Shown here in pieces: positions 7,578 through 16,986 of a stretch of DNA of 31,206 nucleotides. The translations under genes were made by a program, and so were the position numbers. Numbering within the stretch: position 1 is the first letter of the stretch; the number at the start of each line of letters is the position of its first letter. Origin of the DNA: a virus. The stretch spans positions 1 to 31,206 of IMG/VR virus record IMGVR_UViG_3300028412_000017; one strand, given 5' to 3'. The notes beneath the pieces are model-generated. The model was not told the origin of the DNA. It ran no database searches and worked only from the letters and a program-made list of their open reading frames with translations.

Positions 7578-8014
7578 GCATATCAAGCATCAAGCCATTC
7601 TTTCGCGCTCAGTTAAACGCTATTGGGTATACAAATGAGTGGACTGAGGCTTATCAATTCGATGACATACCATCGACAAAACGTGACAAGGCGTTCCACA
7701 TTTTGCTCGGTGATGCATTTTCAAATGGTCAAAATCAAACTGACCAAGAGATTTTAATCCCAGTAGGGGTTACAATATACTTTAAGGCAGGGAGAGTTGA
7801 AGAGGACGGGCGTCTGACATCAATGATTGCTGCCGAAGCTGTTATCAAACAAATTTGCTCACCCCAGATCCGTGTCACGCAGGCGAATGACGGGATCAAG
7901 GACGTGCGAATAAGTTCTTTTGAAGCTGTTCCGCTTTCAGAAGATCAAGATAACATTACAAGATTGAATCTCGCGTTTGAGGTTTATTACATCTTGGATT
8001 TCGCGGAACCGTAA
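7574..8014 (+). CDS. Tail terminator / tail completion protein
   Basis: A 146-residue alpha/beta protein with an ATGA overlap to the connector gene. Size, position directly before the tail tube gene, and strand pattern (ILIPVGVTIYFKAGR ... IKDVRISSFEAVPL ... RLNLAFEVYYILDF) fit the gpU-type tail terminators. These cap the tail tube and fix its length together with the tape measure. No single diagnostic motif is present. Confidence comes mainly from gene order. Confidence 0.6.
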   Translation: MSISSIKPFFRAQLNAIGYTNEWTEAYQFDDIPSTKRDKAFHILLGDAFSNGQNQTDQEILIPVGVTIYFKAGRVEEDGRLTSMIAAEAVIKQICSPQIRVTQANDGIKDVRISSFEAVPLSEDQDNITRLNLAFEVYYILDFAEP

Positions 8015-8074
8015 AACACTCTAGTCAGAGTACAAACTAAATTTTAAAATTACATACACTATGGAGGTGTTTTT

Positions 8075-8965
8075 ATGTCTCGTTCACAAGAGAATATTAA
8101 ACTAGAGCCTATGGAAGTGAAGTTCGCACAAGTACAGACTGACTGTATTATTGTTGAACCCGGCCTAGGACTAGACGATTTATATTGGACTTTTTCAAGT
8201 TCATCTACTGCTTATTATGTATGGTACAACGTTGATGCTGGTGGGGTTGATCCCGCTGTAGCTGCGTCTACTGGGATTGAAGTTGCTGTGCTAAGCACTG
8301 ACAACCAAGCTGCTGTTGCGACTAAGGTTGCCGCTGCTATCGTATTGGTTGCCGGACTCACTGCACTTGTTGACCCTAAAAACGATGGTCGAGTTATCCT
8401 TAAGGTACTCGAATACGCTGCTGGTGTTCACGCTGCTGCTGGTGATGTTACAGGCCACACGTTTGTTCCTGTTCACGATGGTTTCTTTCATGACTTCGGA
8501 TATACCGAAGGCGATTTGGAACTCACCATGGACCAACAACTTCTCGACATCACTGCACATCAAACAGGTACGGATATTTTGACCTCGCTTGTTACTGGTA
8601 TGAACGTTGAACTTGGAGTTGCGTTAAAAGAGATTTCTGATTCAAACATCGAGAGACTGATTGACCTAACAACTGGTGGTTCATTCACTCCCGGCGCTGG
8701 CACTAAACTTCAAGGATATGGCTTCGGTCAGAACAACTTGAATGTGCTTGATAAGTCAGGACGATTGATTCTACACCCAGCACGTTTGGCAGATACCGAT
8801 ACTTCAGAAGATTTCTGTTGCTGGTTGTCATACCCAAAAGTTGATTCTTTTGCTTTCTCAGGTGAAAACCCAGAACTCATTAACGTGACGTTCCGAGTAT
8901 TCACTGACGATTTTATCGATGAAGCTGTCAATAAAGTGGCAATTGGGGATCATACTCAGGTATAA
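8075..8965 (+). CDS. Major tail (tube) protein with inserted beta domain
   Basis: A 296-residue protein with a very strong ribosome binding site (GGAGGTG) ahead of the ATG, as expected for an abundant product. The core is the tail-tube fold: the N-terminal strand region, then DFGYTEGDLELTMDQQLLDI, a long central helix, and the closing strands ELINVTFRVFTDDF. Residues 36-125 are an insertion containing TAYYVWYNVDAGGVDPA and ends IEVAVLSTDNQAAVATKVAA. That domain recurs in unrelated phage virion proteins and probably projects from the tube. The gene is followed directly by the tail assembly chaperones. Confidence 0.75.
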   Translation: MSRSQENIKLEPMEVKFAQVQTDCIIVEPGLGLDDLYWTFSSSSTAYYVWYNVDAGGVDPAVAASTGIEVAVLSTDNQAAVATKVAAAIVLVAGLTALVDPKNDGRVILKVLEYAAGVHAAAGDVTGHTFVPVHDGFFHDFGYTEGDLELTMDQQLLDITAHQTGTDILTSLVTGMNVELGVALKEISDSNIERLIDLTTGGSFTPGAGTKLQGYGFGQNNLNVLDKSGRLILHPARLADTDTSEDFCCWLSYPKVDSFAFSGENPELINVTFRVFTDDFIDEAVNKVAIGDHTQV

Positions 8966-8973
8966 AGGTCGTT

Positions 8974-9240
8974 ATGGATTTAAAAATAACTGAACAAAAG
9001 ATTAGAATGATTGACGAGAACGGTACGGAGCTATTTTGTATCGATCCTTTGACAGTTTTTGAGGCTAGAAAGCTAAAAAAGATGTCTAAAGATATAGATG
9101 ACGAGGACCAGTCTTTAGACATAATCTTTGACATACTTGTGTCTAAAGGGATTGATAAGGATTGGTTAGAAAAACGCACCATCCCTCAATTCCAATCTAT
9201 TGTTGAGGGGTTAGCTAATCCAAACGCTGGAAAAAAGTAA
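8974..9240 (+). CDS. Tail assembly chaperone (gpG analogue)
   Basis: An 88-residue acidic protein between the tail tube and tape measure genes, the fixed position of lambda G-type chaperones. The C-terminus reads NPNAGKK, encoded over the slip site A AAA AAG immediately before the TAA stop. Slippage back by one base continues into the next gene, giving a G-T fusion of 184 residues. The chaperone binds the tape measure protein and recruits tube subunits during tail assembly. Sequence similarity to lambda G is not visible; the call rests on place, size and recoding signal. Confidence 0.72.
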   Translation: MDLKITEQKIRMIDENGTELFCIDPLTVFEARKLKKMSKDIDDEDQSLDIIFDILVSKGIDKDWLEKRTIPQFQSIVEGLANPNAGKK

Positions 9241-9278
9241 GTAATATGGATCTAGCCATCGCTAGGGTGGCTAGGTTC
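9231..9278 (+). promoter_or_regulatory. Programmed -1 ribosomal frameshift site
   Basis: A AAA AAG spans 9231-9237, in phase with the upstream chaperone and right before its stop at 9238. It is the same heptamer used by E. coli dnaX. A -1 slip continues through GTA AGT AAT into the ATG at 9246, with no stop between. A downstream stem starts 10 bases later: GGATCTAGCCA (9248-9258) pairs with TGGCTAGGTTC (9268-9278), 11 bp with two G-U pairs and a 9-base loop. This matches the layout of known stimulators. Confidence 0.8.
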
Positions 9279-9527
9279 TATTCTTTCGGTCATAATGAAC
9301 TTATGACTATGCCAATAGAGGATTTTAACAATTATCTATCATGCATGGAGAAAATTACAGCAATAGAAATGCTAGACGGTATAGCAGTTACTTCTTTTCC
9401 ACACAGCGACAAAAACTCAAGGAATAAAACCTTAAGAACTTTGAACTCTAAGTTGGCTAACGCAAACGAAAGAAAGCAAATGACCTTAAGGCAACTTGCA
9501 GCTAGAACGGCTGGGGGGATAAAATAG
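9246..9527 (+). CDS. Tail assembly chaperone, T domain (made by -1 frameshift)
   Basis: The 93-codon frame is entered by the -1 slip at 9231-9237, so its main product is the C-terminal half of a G-T fusion covering 8974-9527. It also has an ATG at 9246, but no convincing ribosome binding site. It is helical (FNNYLSCMEKITAIEMLDGI) with a very basic, Arg-rich end that would suit binding to the tape measure protein. The stop overlaps the GTG start of the tape measure gene. Independent initiation cannot be ruled out. Confidence 0.7.
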   Translation: MDLAIARVARFYSFGHNELMTMPIEDFNNYLSCMEKITAIEMLDGIAVTSFPHSDKNSRNKTLRTLNSKLANANERKQMTLRQLAARTAGGIK

Positions 9528-12298
9528 TGGCTGATGATATTGTCTTGGTAATTTCGTTAGATGATTCGTCAATAGACGGTACTTATAGAAAAATAGAGGA
9601 TTCTGCGAAAGACGCTGCACAGAGTAGTGAGAAGTCATTCAAGAAATCTTTTCAACAAACAGAAAAAGACGCTAAGTTCTCTTTTAAAGAAATAGGAGTC
9701 GCCGCTTCTGCTGGGTTATTAATTGCTGCTGGTTCAGTTTCTAAGCTAGACTTTGGTTTAAAGGCGTTAAGGTCTGGTTTTGTTGCTAGTACCGAGTTAA
9801 GCACTAGATTCGCGTCTAGGGTTACGGATCTGTCAAGGCTTTTTAGTGGCATAACTGAGGTATTCAAAAAAAGTAGTAAAAACATTTTTGGTTTAGCTGA
9901 GATACTTGGTATTACAAGTGCGGGGCTTCTTACTCTATCACAAGCATTAAAAGAATCAGATTCTAAGCTTTTAAGATTCGCAGGAACAGTGTCTTTAGTC
10001 GCTGGTTTAATTACTGGTGGTCTCAGCATAGCCATATTTAAACTTGTGTCTTTAGTTGGTGACTTATCAATAAAGATTGGTACTGAGTTAGTTGGGTTTA
10101 ACTTAAAAGCAGTTGAGTCATTTGCGAAGCTTGAAAAATCAACAGTTATTTTTACAAGAACACTTGAGGGATTTCAGAGGGTATTCCAGTCAAGCCTAGG
10201 AACTGCTAACGAGTGGAACGACGCAATAAGTGATATTAGTGATCGAACTGGCATAAGTATTTCAGATTTAAGGAAGTCGGTCGCTGAGCTTGTCGCTGCA
10301 GGCGCACAACTTGATTTATCAAGGGGTCAGATTAGAGAATTGTTAGATGTTGTTGTTGATTACAGCACTATAACTGGCGATGTTTTTCAGACAACAGTTG
10401 ACTTTGTTGGTGGATTACAAGGCAACACACAAGCTCTTGTGAAGTACGGAATAAAATTAAATGAAGCATCTGTTCAGCAAGCTCTTTACAAAAATGGTAT
10501 TGAAGCAAGCGTCAAGCAACTTGATGAGGGCAGTTTATCCCAAGCAAGGTTGTTAAAAGTTCTAACTCTTTATCCTACAATTGCCGGTAAAGCTGCCGCT
10601 GTCAGTAATACTTTAGCAGGGTCTCAAGAGAAACTTAATAACCAAATAGAAAGATTTAGATTTGCTTTTGGTGAAGGCGCTGCTGTTATTGAAAACGTTG
10701 ACATTGCTTACTTTGGTTTAACTAAGGTTTTGGATAATGTAAACGTTGGTTTTATTAAATTCGCAGGGCTTATATCTGGTATAACTGGTCGATTGTTGCA
10801 ACTTATAGGACTTGGATTGAAGCTATCTTTTATCTTTGTAGCTATTACAAAAGCTGTTGCTTTAATGAATGTTGTTTTAGCAAGCTCCACAATTCAAGGG
10901 TTTATTGATTTCCAAATACCATTTTTAAATAAATCTTTAAGACAAACCTTAGTTTTACTTGGTGCAACCAATGTATCGTTGGCCAGCACAAAAGATGTTT
11001 TATTGTCTGTCGGGTCTCTTCTAAAGAATTTAGTAACAACTGCAATTAGTGGCCTGTTGGGAATAGCTGGTCAAACATTAAGTTTAAGCAGTATTTTGAG
11101 CGGTATTTTTAAACGCTCTTTTCAAATCGCATCTTTAGCCGCTAGAGCATTTGGCGCATCTCTTAGGTTTTTATTTACTAATCCGATAGGAATAGCAATT
11201 ACCGCAGCGATTGCTGCGCTTGTATTGTTAAAGAATGCTTTTCAATTTATAGAAGCCAGAACTGGGGCGTTCTCACGCACATGGCAAATAATGCTAAATA
11301 TTTTTAAAGAAACATCTAGTGTTTTAGAACCAATTTATAAATTATTCCAAACAATAGGAAACTTTTTAGCCACGGTGTTTTTTAAAGCTATCGGCTTGAC
11401 TGTTGTTGGAATTAATAAATTATTTTCTACTATATTGCTTCTCGTTGAGAAAAATCCATTCGGGGTTTTCTCACAAAAGACTGTAATGGATGTCCGTGCA
11501 GTAAAAGCCGAGCTTGATGAGTTGAGTAGCGCCATAATAGGGGTTGGTTTTGACATAAGGGGCATAAGAGATATTGCATCGGCTGACGGTGATCCGCTGA
11601 AAGATACAAGAGATAGCATTAGGCTTACAAAGCTAGAGTATATTTCGTTAGGCGATGAAATAGGTAGAGCTGTATCATCTGAGCAGTACAAAGAAGCTTT
11701 TGATGCAATTAAAGAGGGATCACTGACTGCTGAAGATGCAGTCAAAAGAGGTCTTGGAACAGCAGTTGATCTTATAAAACAGCAAGCAAGAGCTGTTTCA
11801 CAAGTTGTTAACACATTAGTGGTTGAGGGGTTTAGTCGATTAGGTGCAGCGTTAGTTCAGGGTGAAAAGGGATTTGCGGGTTTTGCTAAAACAGTTGCAG
11901 GAATCTTGGGTGATTTCTTTATTCAAATGGGCTTAACAATTATAGCCGCGGATTCTGCAATTATAGCACTAAAAGCATCTCTTGTATCTTTCTTCGGTGG
12001 TGCTGGTATAGCCACAGGGATTGGGCTCGTTGTTGCGGGTGGTGCGCTTAAGGCGCTTTCGGGTGGCCCTGCTGGGACTGCTACTAGCACAGCTTTAGGT
12101 GGGGCTGGTGGTGGCGATGATTTCTCATCTATAGGAGCGCCAACAACTGATTTAAACAACGAAGACTTAGTTGCTCAAGGCCCACAAGTTAACGTGAACA
12201 TTCAAGGGAACATTCTTGATCGTCGTGAAACAGGACTTGAAATAGCAAATATAATCAGAGAATCTTTCGATGGAAACGCGGTGGTATTTAACACATGA
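9527..12298 (+). CDS. Tape measure protein
   Basis: A 923-residue protein, the second longest of the window. It starts at GTG just inside the preceding stop, after GGGGGGATA. The N-terminus is a charged coiled coil (SIDGTYRKIEDSAKDAAQSS), followed by long helical stretches with hydrophobic segments around residues 140-180, 400-460 and 555-580, and a Gly/Ala-rich hydrophobic stretch near 800-870. This is the standard layout of tape measure proteins, which fill the tail tube, set its length and leave first during DNA entry. At about 0.15 nm per residue it predicts a tail near 140 nm. No peptidoglycan-cutting domain was recognised. Confidence 0.88.
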   Translation: MADDIVLVISLDDSSIDGTYRKIEDSAKDAAQSSEKSFKKSFQQTEKDAKFSFKEIGVAASAGLLIAAGSVSKLDFGLKALRSGFVASTELSTRFASRVTDLSRLFSGITEVFKKSSKNIFGLAEILGITSAGLLTLSQALKESDSKLLRFAGTVSLVAGLITGGLSIAIFKLVSLVGDLSIKIGTELVGFNLKAVESFAKLEKSTVIFTRTLEGFQRVFQSSLGTANEWNDAISDISDRTGISISDLRKSVAELVAAGAQLDLSRGQIRELLDVVVDYSTITGDVFQTTVDFVGGLQGNTQALVKYGIKLNEASVQQALYKNGIEASVKQLDEGSLSQARLLKVLTLYPTIAGKAAAVSNTLAGSQEKLNNQIERFRFAFGEGAAVIENVDIAYFGLTKVLDNVNVGFIKFAGLISGITGRLLQLIGLGLKLSFIFVAITKAVALMNVVLASSTIQGFIDFQIPFLNKSLRQTLVLLGATNVSLASTKDVLLSVGSLLKNLVTTAISGLLGIAGQTLSLSSILSGIFKRSFQIASLAARAFGASLRFLFTNPIGIAITAAIAALVLLKNAFQFIEARTGAFSRTWQIMLNIFKETSSVLEPIYKLFQTIGNFLATVFFKAIGLTVVGINKLFSTILLLVEKNPFGVFSQKTVMDVRAVKAELDELSSAIIGVGFDIRGIRDIASADGDPLKDTRDSIRLTKLEYISLGDEIGRAVSSEQYKEAFDAIKEGSLTAEDAVKRGLGTAVDLIKQQARAVSQVVNTLVVEGFSRLGAALVQGEKGFAGFAKTVAGILGDFFIQMGLTIIAADSAIIALKASLVSFFGGAGIATGIGLVVAGGALKALSGGPAGTATSTALGGAGGGDDFSSIGAPTTDLNNEDLVAQGPQVNVNIQGNILDRRETGLEIANIIRESFDGNAVVFNT

Positions 12299-13074
12299 GC
12301 TTAACTACATTCTCTAAATTCTATTACGGTCAAATCATTAACACAGATAACTATAGCTTAGACTTCTCCGAGGGTGGTCCAGAGCTAGAGGCATCGGTTT
12401 CCATAGGTGATTACACGCTCTCCACGCTTCCCGTTGCGGTTAAAACTCAACTTGATGCGCTAGGGTCTCAAGAATATGATGTGAGCGTAGACAGGGACAC
12501 AAGGCGCATCACGATATCTTCTGTTGCTGATTTTGAATTACTTGTTTTTTCTGGTCCTCGGTCCGGTGTGTCAGTATTTTCTCTTCTCGGGTTTACAGGC
12601 GCTGATCGCACCGGATCGAATTCGTATACTGGAGACTCTCCTAGTGGATTCGAATACAGCCCTCAGTTTATATTGCAGGATCATGTTCCCACGGCGAACT
12701 ATAAGAACTTCATCGACCCATCGGTTAACGTATCAAGTAATGGCGAGGTTGAGGTTGTTAAGTTCGGCGTTCAAAGGTTTCTACAAGCCAACATCAAGTA
12801 CGCTACAAACGAACAGCATCCAGCCGTTGGACCAATAGAGAATAACCCTACAGGCGTAGATGATCTAATCTCGTTTATGGACTACTGCATCGAAAAGAAT
12901 AAGATCGAGTACATGGCAAACAGGAATGATGCAGGAACTTATGAGATAGTGCTGCTAGAGGACTCCGGTTCGAATGGCAAAGAGGGCACTGGATATAAAC
13001 TAAAAGAACTATATACTGAAAGCCTACCGTTTCACTTTGAAACTGGGGTTTTGAAATTCAGGAAGGCAGATTAA
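12295..13074 (+). CDS. Distal tail / minor tail protein
   Basis: A 259-residue protein overlapping the tape measure stop by four bases (ATGA). Residues 25-115 (ELEASVSIGDYTLSTLPVAV, then SLLGFTGADRTGSNSY) form a beta domain of a type common in siphophage tail-tip proteins. The second half carries VEVVKFGVQRFLQANIKY and the end GTGYKLKELYTESLPFHFET. Position after the tape measure is that of the distal tail protein, which joins the tube to the tip complex. It is likely a tip component; Dit function itself is inferred. Confidence 0.6.
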   Translation: MSLTTFSKFYYGQIINTDNYSLDFSEGGPELEASVSIGDYTLSTLPVAVKTQLDALGSQEYDVSVDRDTRRITISSVADFELLVFSGPRSGVSVFSLLGFTGADRTGSNSYTGDSPSGFEYSPQFILQDHVPTANYKNFIDPSVNVSSNGEVEVVKFGVQRFLQANIKYATNEQHPAVGPIENNPTGVDDLISFMDYCIEKNKIEYMANRNDAGTYEIVLLEDSGSNGKEGTGYKLKELYTESLPFHFETGVLKFRKAD

Positions 13075-13076
13075 AC

Positions 13077-16000
13077 ATGGCAATTGTTGACGGATTAAAA
13101 GCGAATGCGGCGAACACGAACGCAAGGCTTATGAGTAGAACGGTTGATACAAGCACAGTTGGTAGAGTTGATTTAGAAAACCCCGGAACTACAACCGTTA
13201 ACGATGCTCAGAACTTATTGAATGCGTTAAGAACGTACATCGGTCAGATTCTAGATACGAATAACGAGGGTGATACACCTGATTGGGTAACGCTTGATGC
13301 GAATGCGAACATAGTTGGTACTGCATCGGACACTATACTTGATAAGATTGTTGCAGTTGTTTTGTTGTTCCTTGGAACAGGAGGGCATAATCATGACGGA
13401 ACAGATGGAAACGGTACTAAGGTTGATCTTGTTAACGCTATTGATGGTATATTGCTCCCTGCGAATGGCGGGACGGGGCTAAACGCTTCTCTTGCCGCAA
13501 ACGGAGAGATACTCATAGGCAACGGAGCAGGGTTTACGCTTGCCACTATAGCGGGCACTGCTGACCAGGTTGTTGTCACCTCTGGCGCTGGATCAATCAC
13601 GTTATCACTGCCGCAGGATATTGCGACAGGATCACAGCCCACGTTTGCACAGATCACACTCGCTGCTGATCCAACTGCTGCACTTGAGACAGCCACTAAG
13701 CAGTATGTTGATAACCTTTTGAATGGTTTGAAATGGAAGGAACCTGTACGGGTTGCGACTACCGCAGCTGGCACATTGGCTACCGACTTTGAGGATGCTG
13801 ACTCTATTGATGGTGTTAGTTTGGTAACTGGCGATAGGATTCTTATAAAGGATCAAGCAAGTGCGGATGAGAACGGTATATACATCGTTCAAGCAACTGG
13901 CGCGCCTGTTCGTTCGGTTGATGCTGATACGTTTGAAGAGCTGAATGGTGCTTCTGTTTTTGTAAACGAAGGAACAGTAAACGGCGACAAGGGCTTTACT
14001 CAAACAGCAGAACTAACCGTTATAACCGATCCACAAGCATGGGTGCAGAACTTTGGCACTGGTACATATGCCGTTGATGGTAATGCGCTACAAGATCTTT
14101 CGGCTAATGTGTTCTCGCTTGTTATTGATGGTGCCACGCTCACGCAATCAGCCTCAGGGTTAAAGGTTGCAGACGGTGCATTTGCATCACTCACAGCGGC
14201 GCAAACATTCAGTGGCGACAATACATTCTCAGGCACGTTACTTGTAGCTGCTGAGCTTTGTTTTGGAACTGCGGTTGATGCCGCATCTACAGGCGCTTCG
14301 GCAGATCTGACTCCCACGACTCCGGTTGTGGAGTTAACCAATGCAAGTTTAACTTCGGTTGCTAGCTTGCTTGGCGTTGCTCCCACAGAAGCGTGCGTTT
14401 ACATACTCATAAACAGAACAGGCGCTGAGATAGATCTTGAACACGATAATGGAACACCTGCTGCGAATGGGTTTCAACTCATAGATGGTGTTGCACTACC
14501 GATTGCGAACGATCAAGCTGTTATGGCTGTTTATTCTCTTGATGCTGATAGATGGATAATCGTTGGTGGTACTGGTAGCGGAACAGGCGGCAGTGGTTCT
14601 GGCGGTATAAATTATATTTTGAATCCTGATGCTGAAGTAGATTTAACTGGTTGGATAAAATATACCAACACACCACCAGCAAGTCCAAACGAATGGAAGC
14701 CGGTTGATGGTACTGGTGGAGCAGTTACAATTATTTTCTCTTTAGATACCACAAGTTTATTGCGTGGGGTTAATTGTTTTAGGTTGGCAAAAGCTGCAGG
14801 TTTGAACAGACAGGGCGCTGGTGTTTCTTATGATTTTACAATAGATCCAGCAGACAAGGCTAAAGTCCTTAGAGCTTCTTTTGACTATACAACTTTGTCA
14901 GCAAATTTTGAATTTAACTCTGGAACTCCTACCGATCCGTCTGACGTTGTTATTTTTGTTTATGATGTTACCAATGGAGTTTTAATTGAAACCACAAACC
15001 CGTTTTTAGATGGTTCTGGTAGATACATAACTGAGTTTCAAACTTCAGCAGATTCCGTAGAATATAGGCTTATTTTAAACGTAGCCACCACTAACACTTT
15101 GTCGTGGGAATTCTTTTTCGACAATATTCAAGTTGGCCCGAGGGATATAGCTAAAGGGTATTCGCCTAATAAGTTCTCTACTAAATACCTATCGGCAGAC
15201 GTAACAACGAATATCACAGACATTGCAGACTTAAGGTTCACAAACTTAATTGTTGGGAAAACATACAGAGCAACTCTGCAAGCTAGAATGCGCATCGAAG
15301 ATGGTGATGCTGCGGTTATGCGAGCGAACCATGACGGAAATCTTATTTTAATTGCCAATGTTGACCTAGGCGCAGCGGCAACAGACGATGGTGATTTCTG
15401 GGTAACACCAAGCGGGCTTTTCGTGGCCACAACAAATACACTTACGTTTGATACACTTAGTTTAACCTCTAGTTTTGTATACGGTGACGGTACTAACTTA
15501 GAAACACATGTTGTTCTTGAGGAGCTGAATGATTATGAAGGCGGCACTACGGTGTCTCAATCCACAGACTTCGGAAGTAGGGTGATTGCTGGTAACTTTT
15601 ACAGAAATGCAGTTCAATCTATACCAGACGCTACAGACACTACTGTAATTTTAGACTCAACTACTTTGAATACAGGCGGTCTGTCTTTAAACACAGGAAC
15701 AGGTGTAGTCACAATACAAGAGATAGGTCTTTATAATCTTATAGGTCAAACTCGCGTAGACAACTTAGACGATCTTGATAGAAATATCTGCAGAATTCGA
15801 GTGAATGGAGTATATGTTGCTGAGTTTACTTCATATTCTGCAAATGCAAACGATGCACCTACTTCAACAACTAGCACTATTTCTCAATTAATGGCGGGTG
15901 ATGAAGTTGCATTAGTTGTTTATCAGAATAGTGGGGCATCAAAGAACTTGTCCAATAACTCAGTTAGAACATTCTTGGCTATAAATAAAATCCAATCACC

Positions 16001-16421
16001 TCAGACTCTAATGGGCGGTGAGGTTGTGGCTTTTGAAGGGACTAATACAGCAGGAACTGCAATCACTAATACCTTATTATCGTTTATTGCTGATAGAGAC
16101 ACGATGGGTGCATGGGATGGAACAACTTATACTGTTCCTGTTTCAGGGACATATAGAATAACAGCTGCAATATTGACCGTTGCGGTTAACAATACAACCA
16201 ATCAAGCTGTATACGTAGAATTAAAGGTAAACGCTACGAATATCCTAAATGGTTTGTTGTCCTACGGTATAGGAAGTGGAAGATCAGCAAGCTCAAATTT
16301 GGCCACTGAGATTTATTTAACCCAAGGACAAACTGTACAATTGTACGGTCGAAGTTCAAATTCTGTGGCACTAAATACTTCCACAACGTCTAATAGATTT
16401 ACAATTTCAAAGGTGAATTAA
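13077..16421 (+). CDS. Large modular tail fibre protein
   Basis: 1114 residues. The N-terminal 110 residues would attach it to the tail. Residues about 103-110 contain GGHNHDGTDG, an HxH motif of the sort that binds metal in trimeric fibres. Shaft-like repeats (GNGAGFTLATIAGTADQVVV) follow to about 495. A Gly/Ser linker near 497-511 leads into a carbohydrate-binding-like jelly-roll that begins NPDAEVDLTGW and closes with FFFDNIQVGP (about 513-690). Two TNF/C1q-like domains end the protein (about 700-970 and 975-1114). The half after the linker is visibly richer in A and T at codon ends, suggesting module exchange. It probably recognises the host surface. Confidence 0.75.
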   Translation: MAIVDGLKANAANTNARLMSRTVDTSTVGRVDLENPGTTTVNDAQNLLNALRTYIGQILDTNNEGDTPDWVTLDANANIVGTASDTILDKIVAVVLLFLGTGGHNHDGTDGNGTKVDLVNAIDGILLPANGGTGLNASLAANGEILIGNGAGFTLATIAGTADQVVVTSGAGSITLSLPQDIATGSQPTFAQITLAADPTAALETATKQYVDNLLNGLKWKEPVRVATTAAGTLATDFEDADSIDGVSLVTGDRILIKDQASADENGIYIVQATGAPVRSVDADTFEELNGASVFVNEGTVNGDKGFTQTAELTVITDPQAWVQNFGTGTYAVDGNALQDLSANVFSLVIDGATLTQSASGLKVADGAFASLTAAQTFSGDNTFSGTLLVAAELCFGTAVDAASTGASADLTPTTPVVELTNASLTSVASLLGVAPTEACVYILINRTGAEIDLEHDNGTPAANGFQLIDGVALPIANDQAVMAVYSLDADRWIIVGGTGSGTGGSGSGGINYILNPDAEVDLTGWIKYTNTPPASPNEWKPVDGTGGAVTIIFSLDTTSLLRGVNCFRLAKAAGLNRQGAGVSYDFTIDPADKAKVLRASFDYTTLSANFEFNSGTPTDPSDVVIFVYDVTNGVLIETTNPFLDGSGRYITEFQTSADSVEYRLILNVATTNTLSWEFFFDNIQVGPRDIAKGYSPNKFSTKYLSADVTTNITDIADLRFTNLIVGKTYRATLQARMRIEDGDAAVMRANHDGNLILIANVDLGAAATDDGDFWVTPSGLFVATTNTLTFDTLSLTSSFVYGDGTNLETHVVLEELNDYEGGTTVSQSTDFGSRVIAGNFYRNAVQSIPDATDTTVILDSTTLNTGGLSLNTGTGVVTIQEIGLYNLIGQTRVDNLDDLDRNICRIRVNGVYVAEFTSYSANANDAPTSTTSTISQLMAGDEVALVVYQNSGASKNLSNNSVRTFLAINKIQSPQTLMGGEVVAFEGTNTAGTAITNTLLSFIADRDTMGAWDGTTYTVPVSGTYRITAAILTVAVNNTTNQAVYVELKVNATNILNGLLSYGIGSGRSASSNLATEIYLTQGQTVQLYGRSSNSVALNTSTTSNRFTISKVN

Positions 16422-16422
16422 T

Positions 16423-16974
16423 ATGATCAAAGTAGAAATCAAAAACAAAGCAACTGAAATCATAACTCACGGAGCAACGTTCGATACACAAGAACTAGCT
16501 AACGCGTGGATAGATTCACAAGTCGCAAAGGGATCTGCATGTCCATTCGGTAGACCTGCTTGGACTGAGAAAATAGAAATAGGAAAAGACAAAAACGGTG
16601 AACCAACTTATAAAACAGTGGAACACCAAGATCAGTTCGAAGTCATCATGAGCGACATCACATCCTCCTATCAAATGGAGCTTGGCAAGGCGCAATACGC
16701 AGCAGCTAAGAACTTCGGGAATAACCTAGTGGCAGAGTTCACCATTGAAAACTCAATGATGGGCATAACCACATCAAAATCTGAGGTTGTGATCAACAAG
16801 CTAGCCTTTGTTCTCACAGCACTGCAGAATGGCTATCTAGAGACAGCCGTGCTTAGAACCAAGGCAATCGACTCAGCGCTCTATGATGACAAGTACGTTA
16901 CTGCAACGCGCTTGCTTTCGTATGTAAATAAAATAGAGGCGTATTTAGGTATGCCGTTATCTGATAATCTGTAA
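16423..16974 (+). CDS. Conserved phage protein next to tail fibre, unknown
   Basis: A 183-residue protein starting two bases after the fibre stop. The N-terminal half is mixed alpha/beta with Lys-rich stretches; the C-terminal half is helical, with FVLTALQNGYLETAVLRTKA and RLLSYVNKIEAYLGMPLSDN. I have a sense of similar C-terminal ends in other phages but cannot name the family. A role as fibre chaperone or tip protein would fit the placement. It directly precedes the lysis module. Confidence 0.5.
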   Translation: MIKVEIKNKATEIITHGATFDTQELANAWIDSQVAKGSACPFGRPAWTEKIEIGKDKNGEPTYKTVEHQDQFEVIMSDITSSYQMELGKAQYAAAKNFGNNLVAEFTIENSMMGITTSKSEVVINKLAFVLTALQNGYLETAVLRTKAIDSALYDDKYVTATRLLSYVNKIEAYLGMPLSDNL

Positions 16975-16986
16975 TTGGGGTGGCAA

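Noticed and set aside
8016-8035. ACTCTAGTCAGAGT inverted repeat between tail terminator and tube genes
   Set aside because: The 5-bp stem is short and no T-run follows, so I do not call a terminator. No convincing promoter pair was found here either.
10708-12159. Long leftward open frames antisense to the tape measure gene
   Set aside because: They run opposite to a clear long gene, have no ribosome binding sites and show no family features, so they are shadows of its codon pattern.
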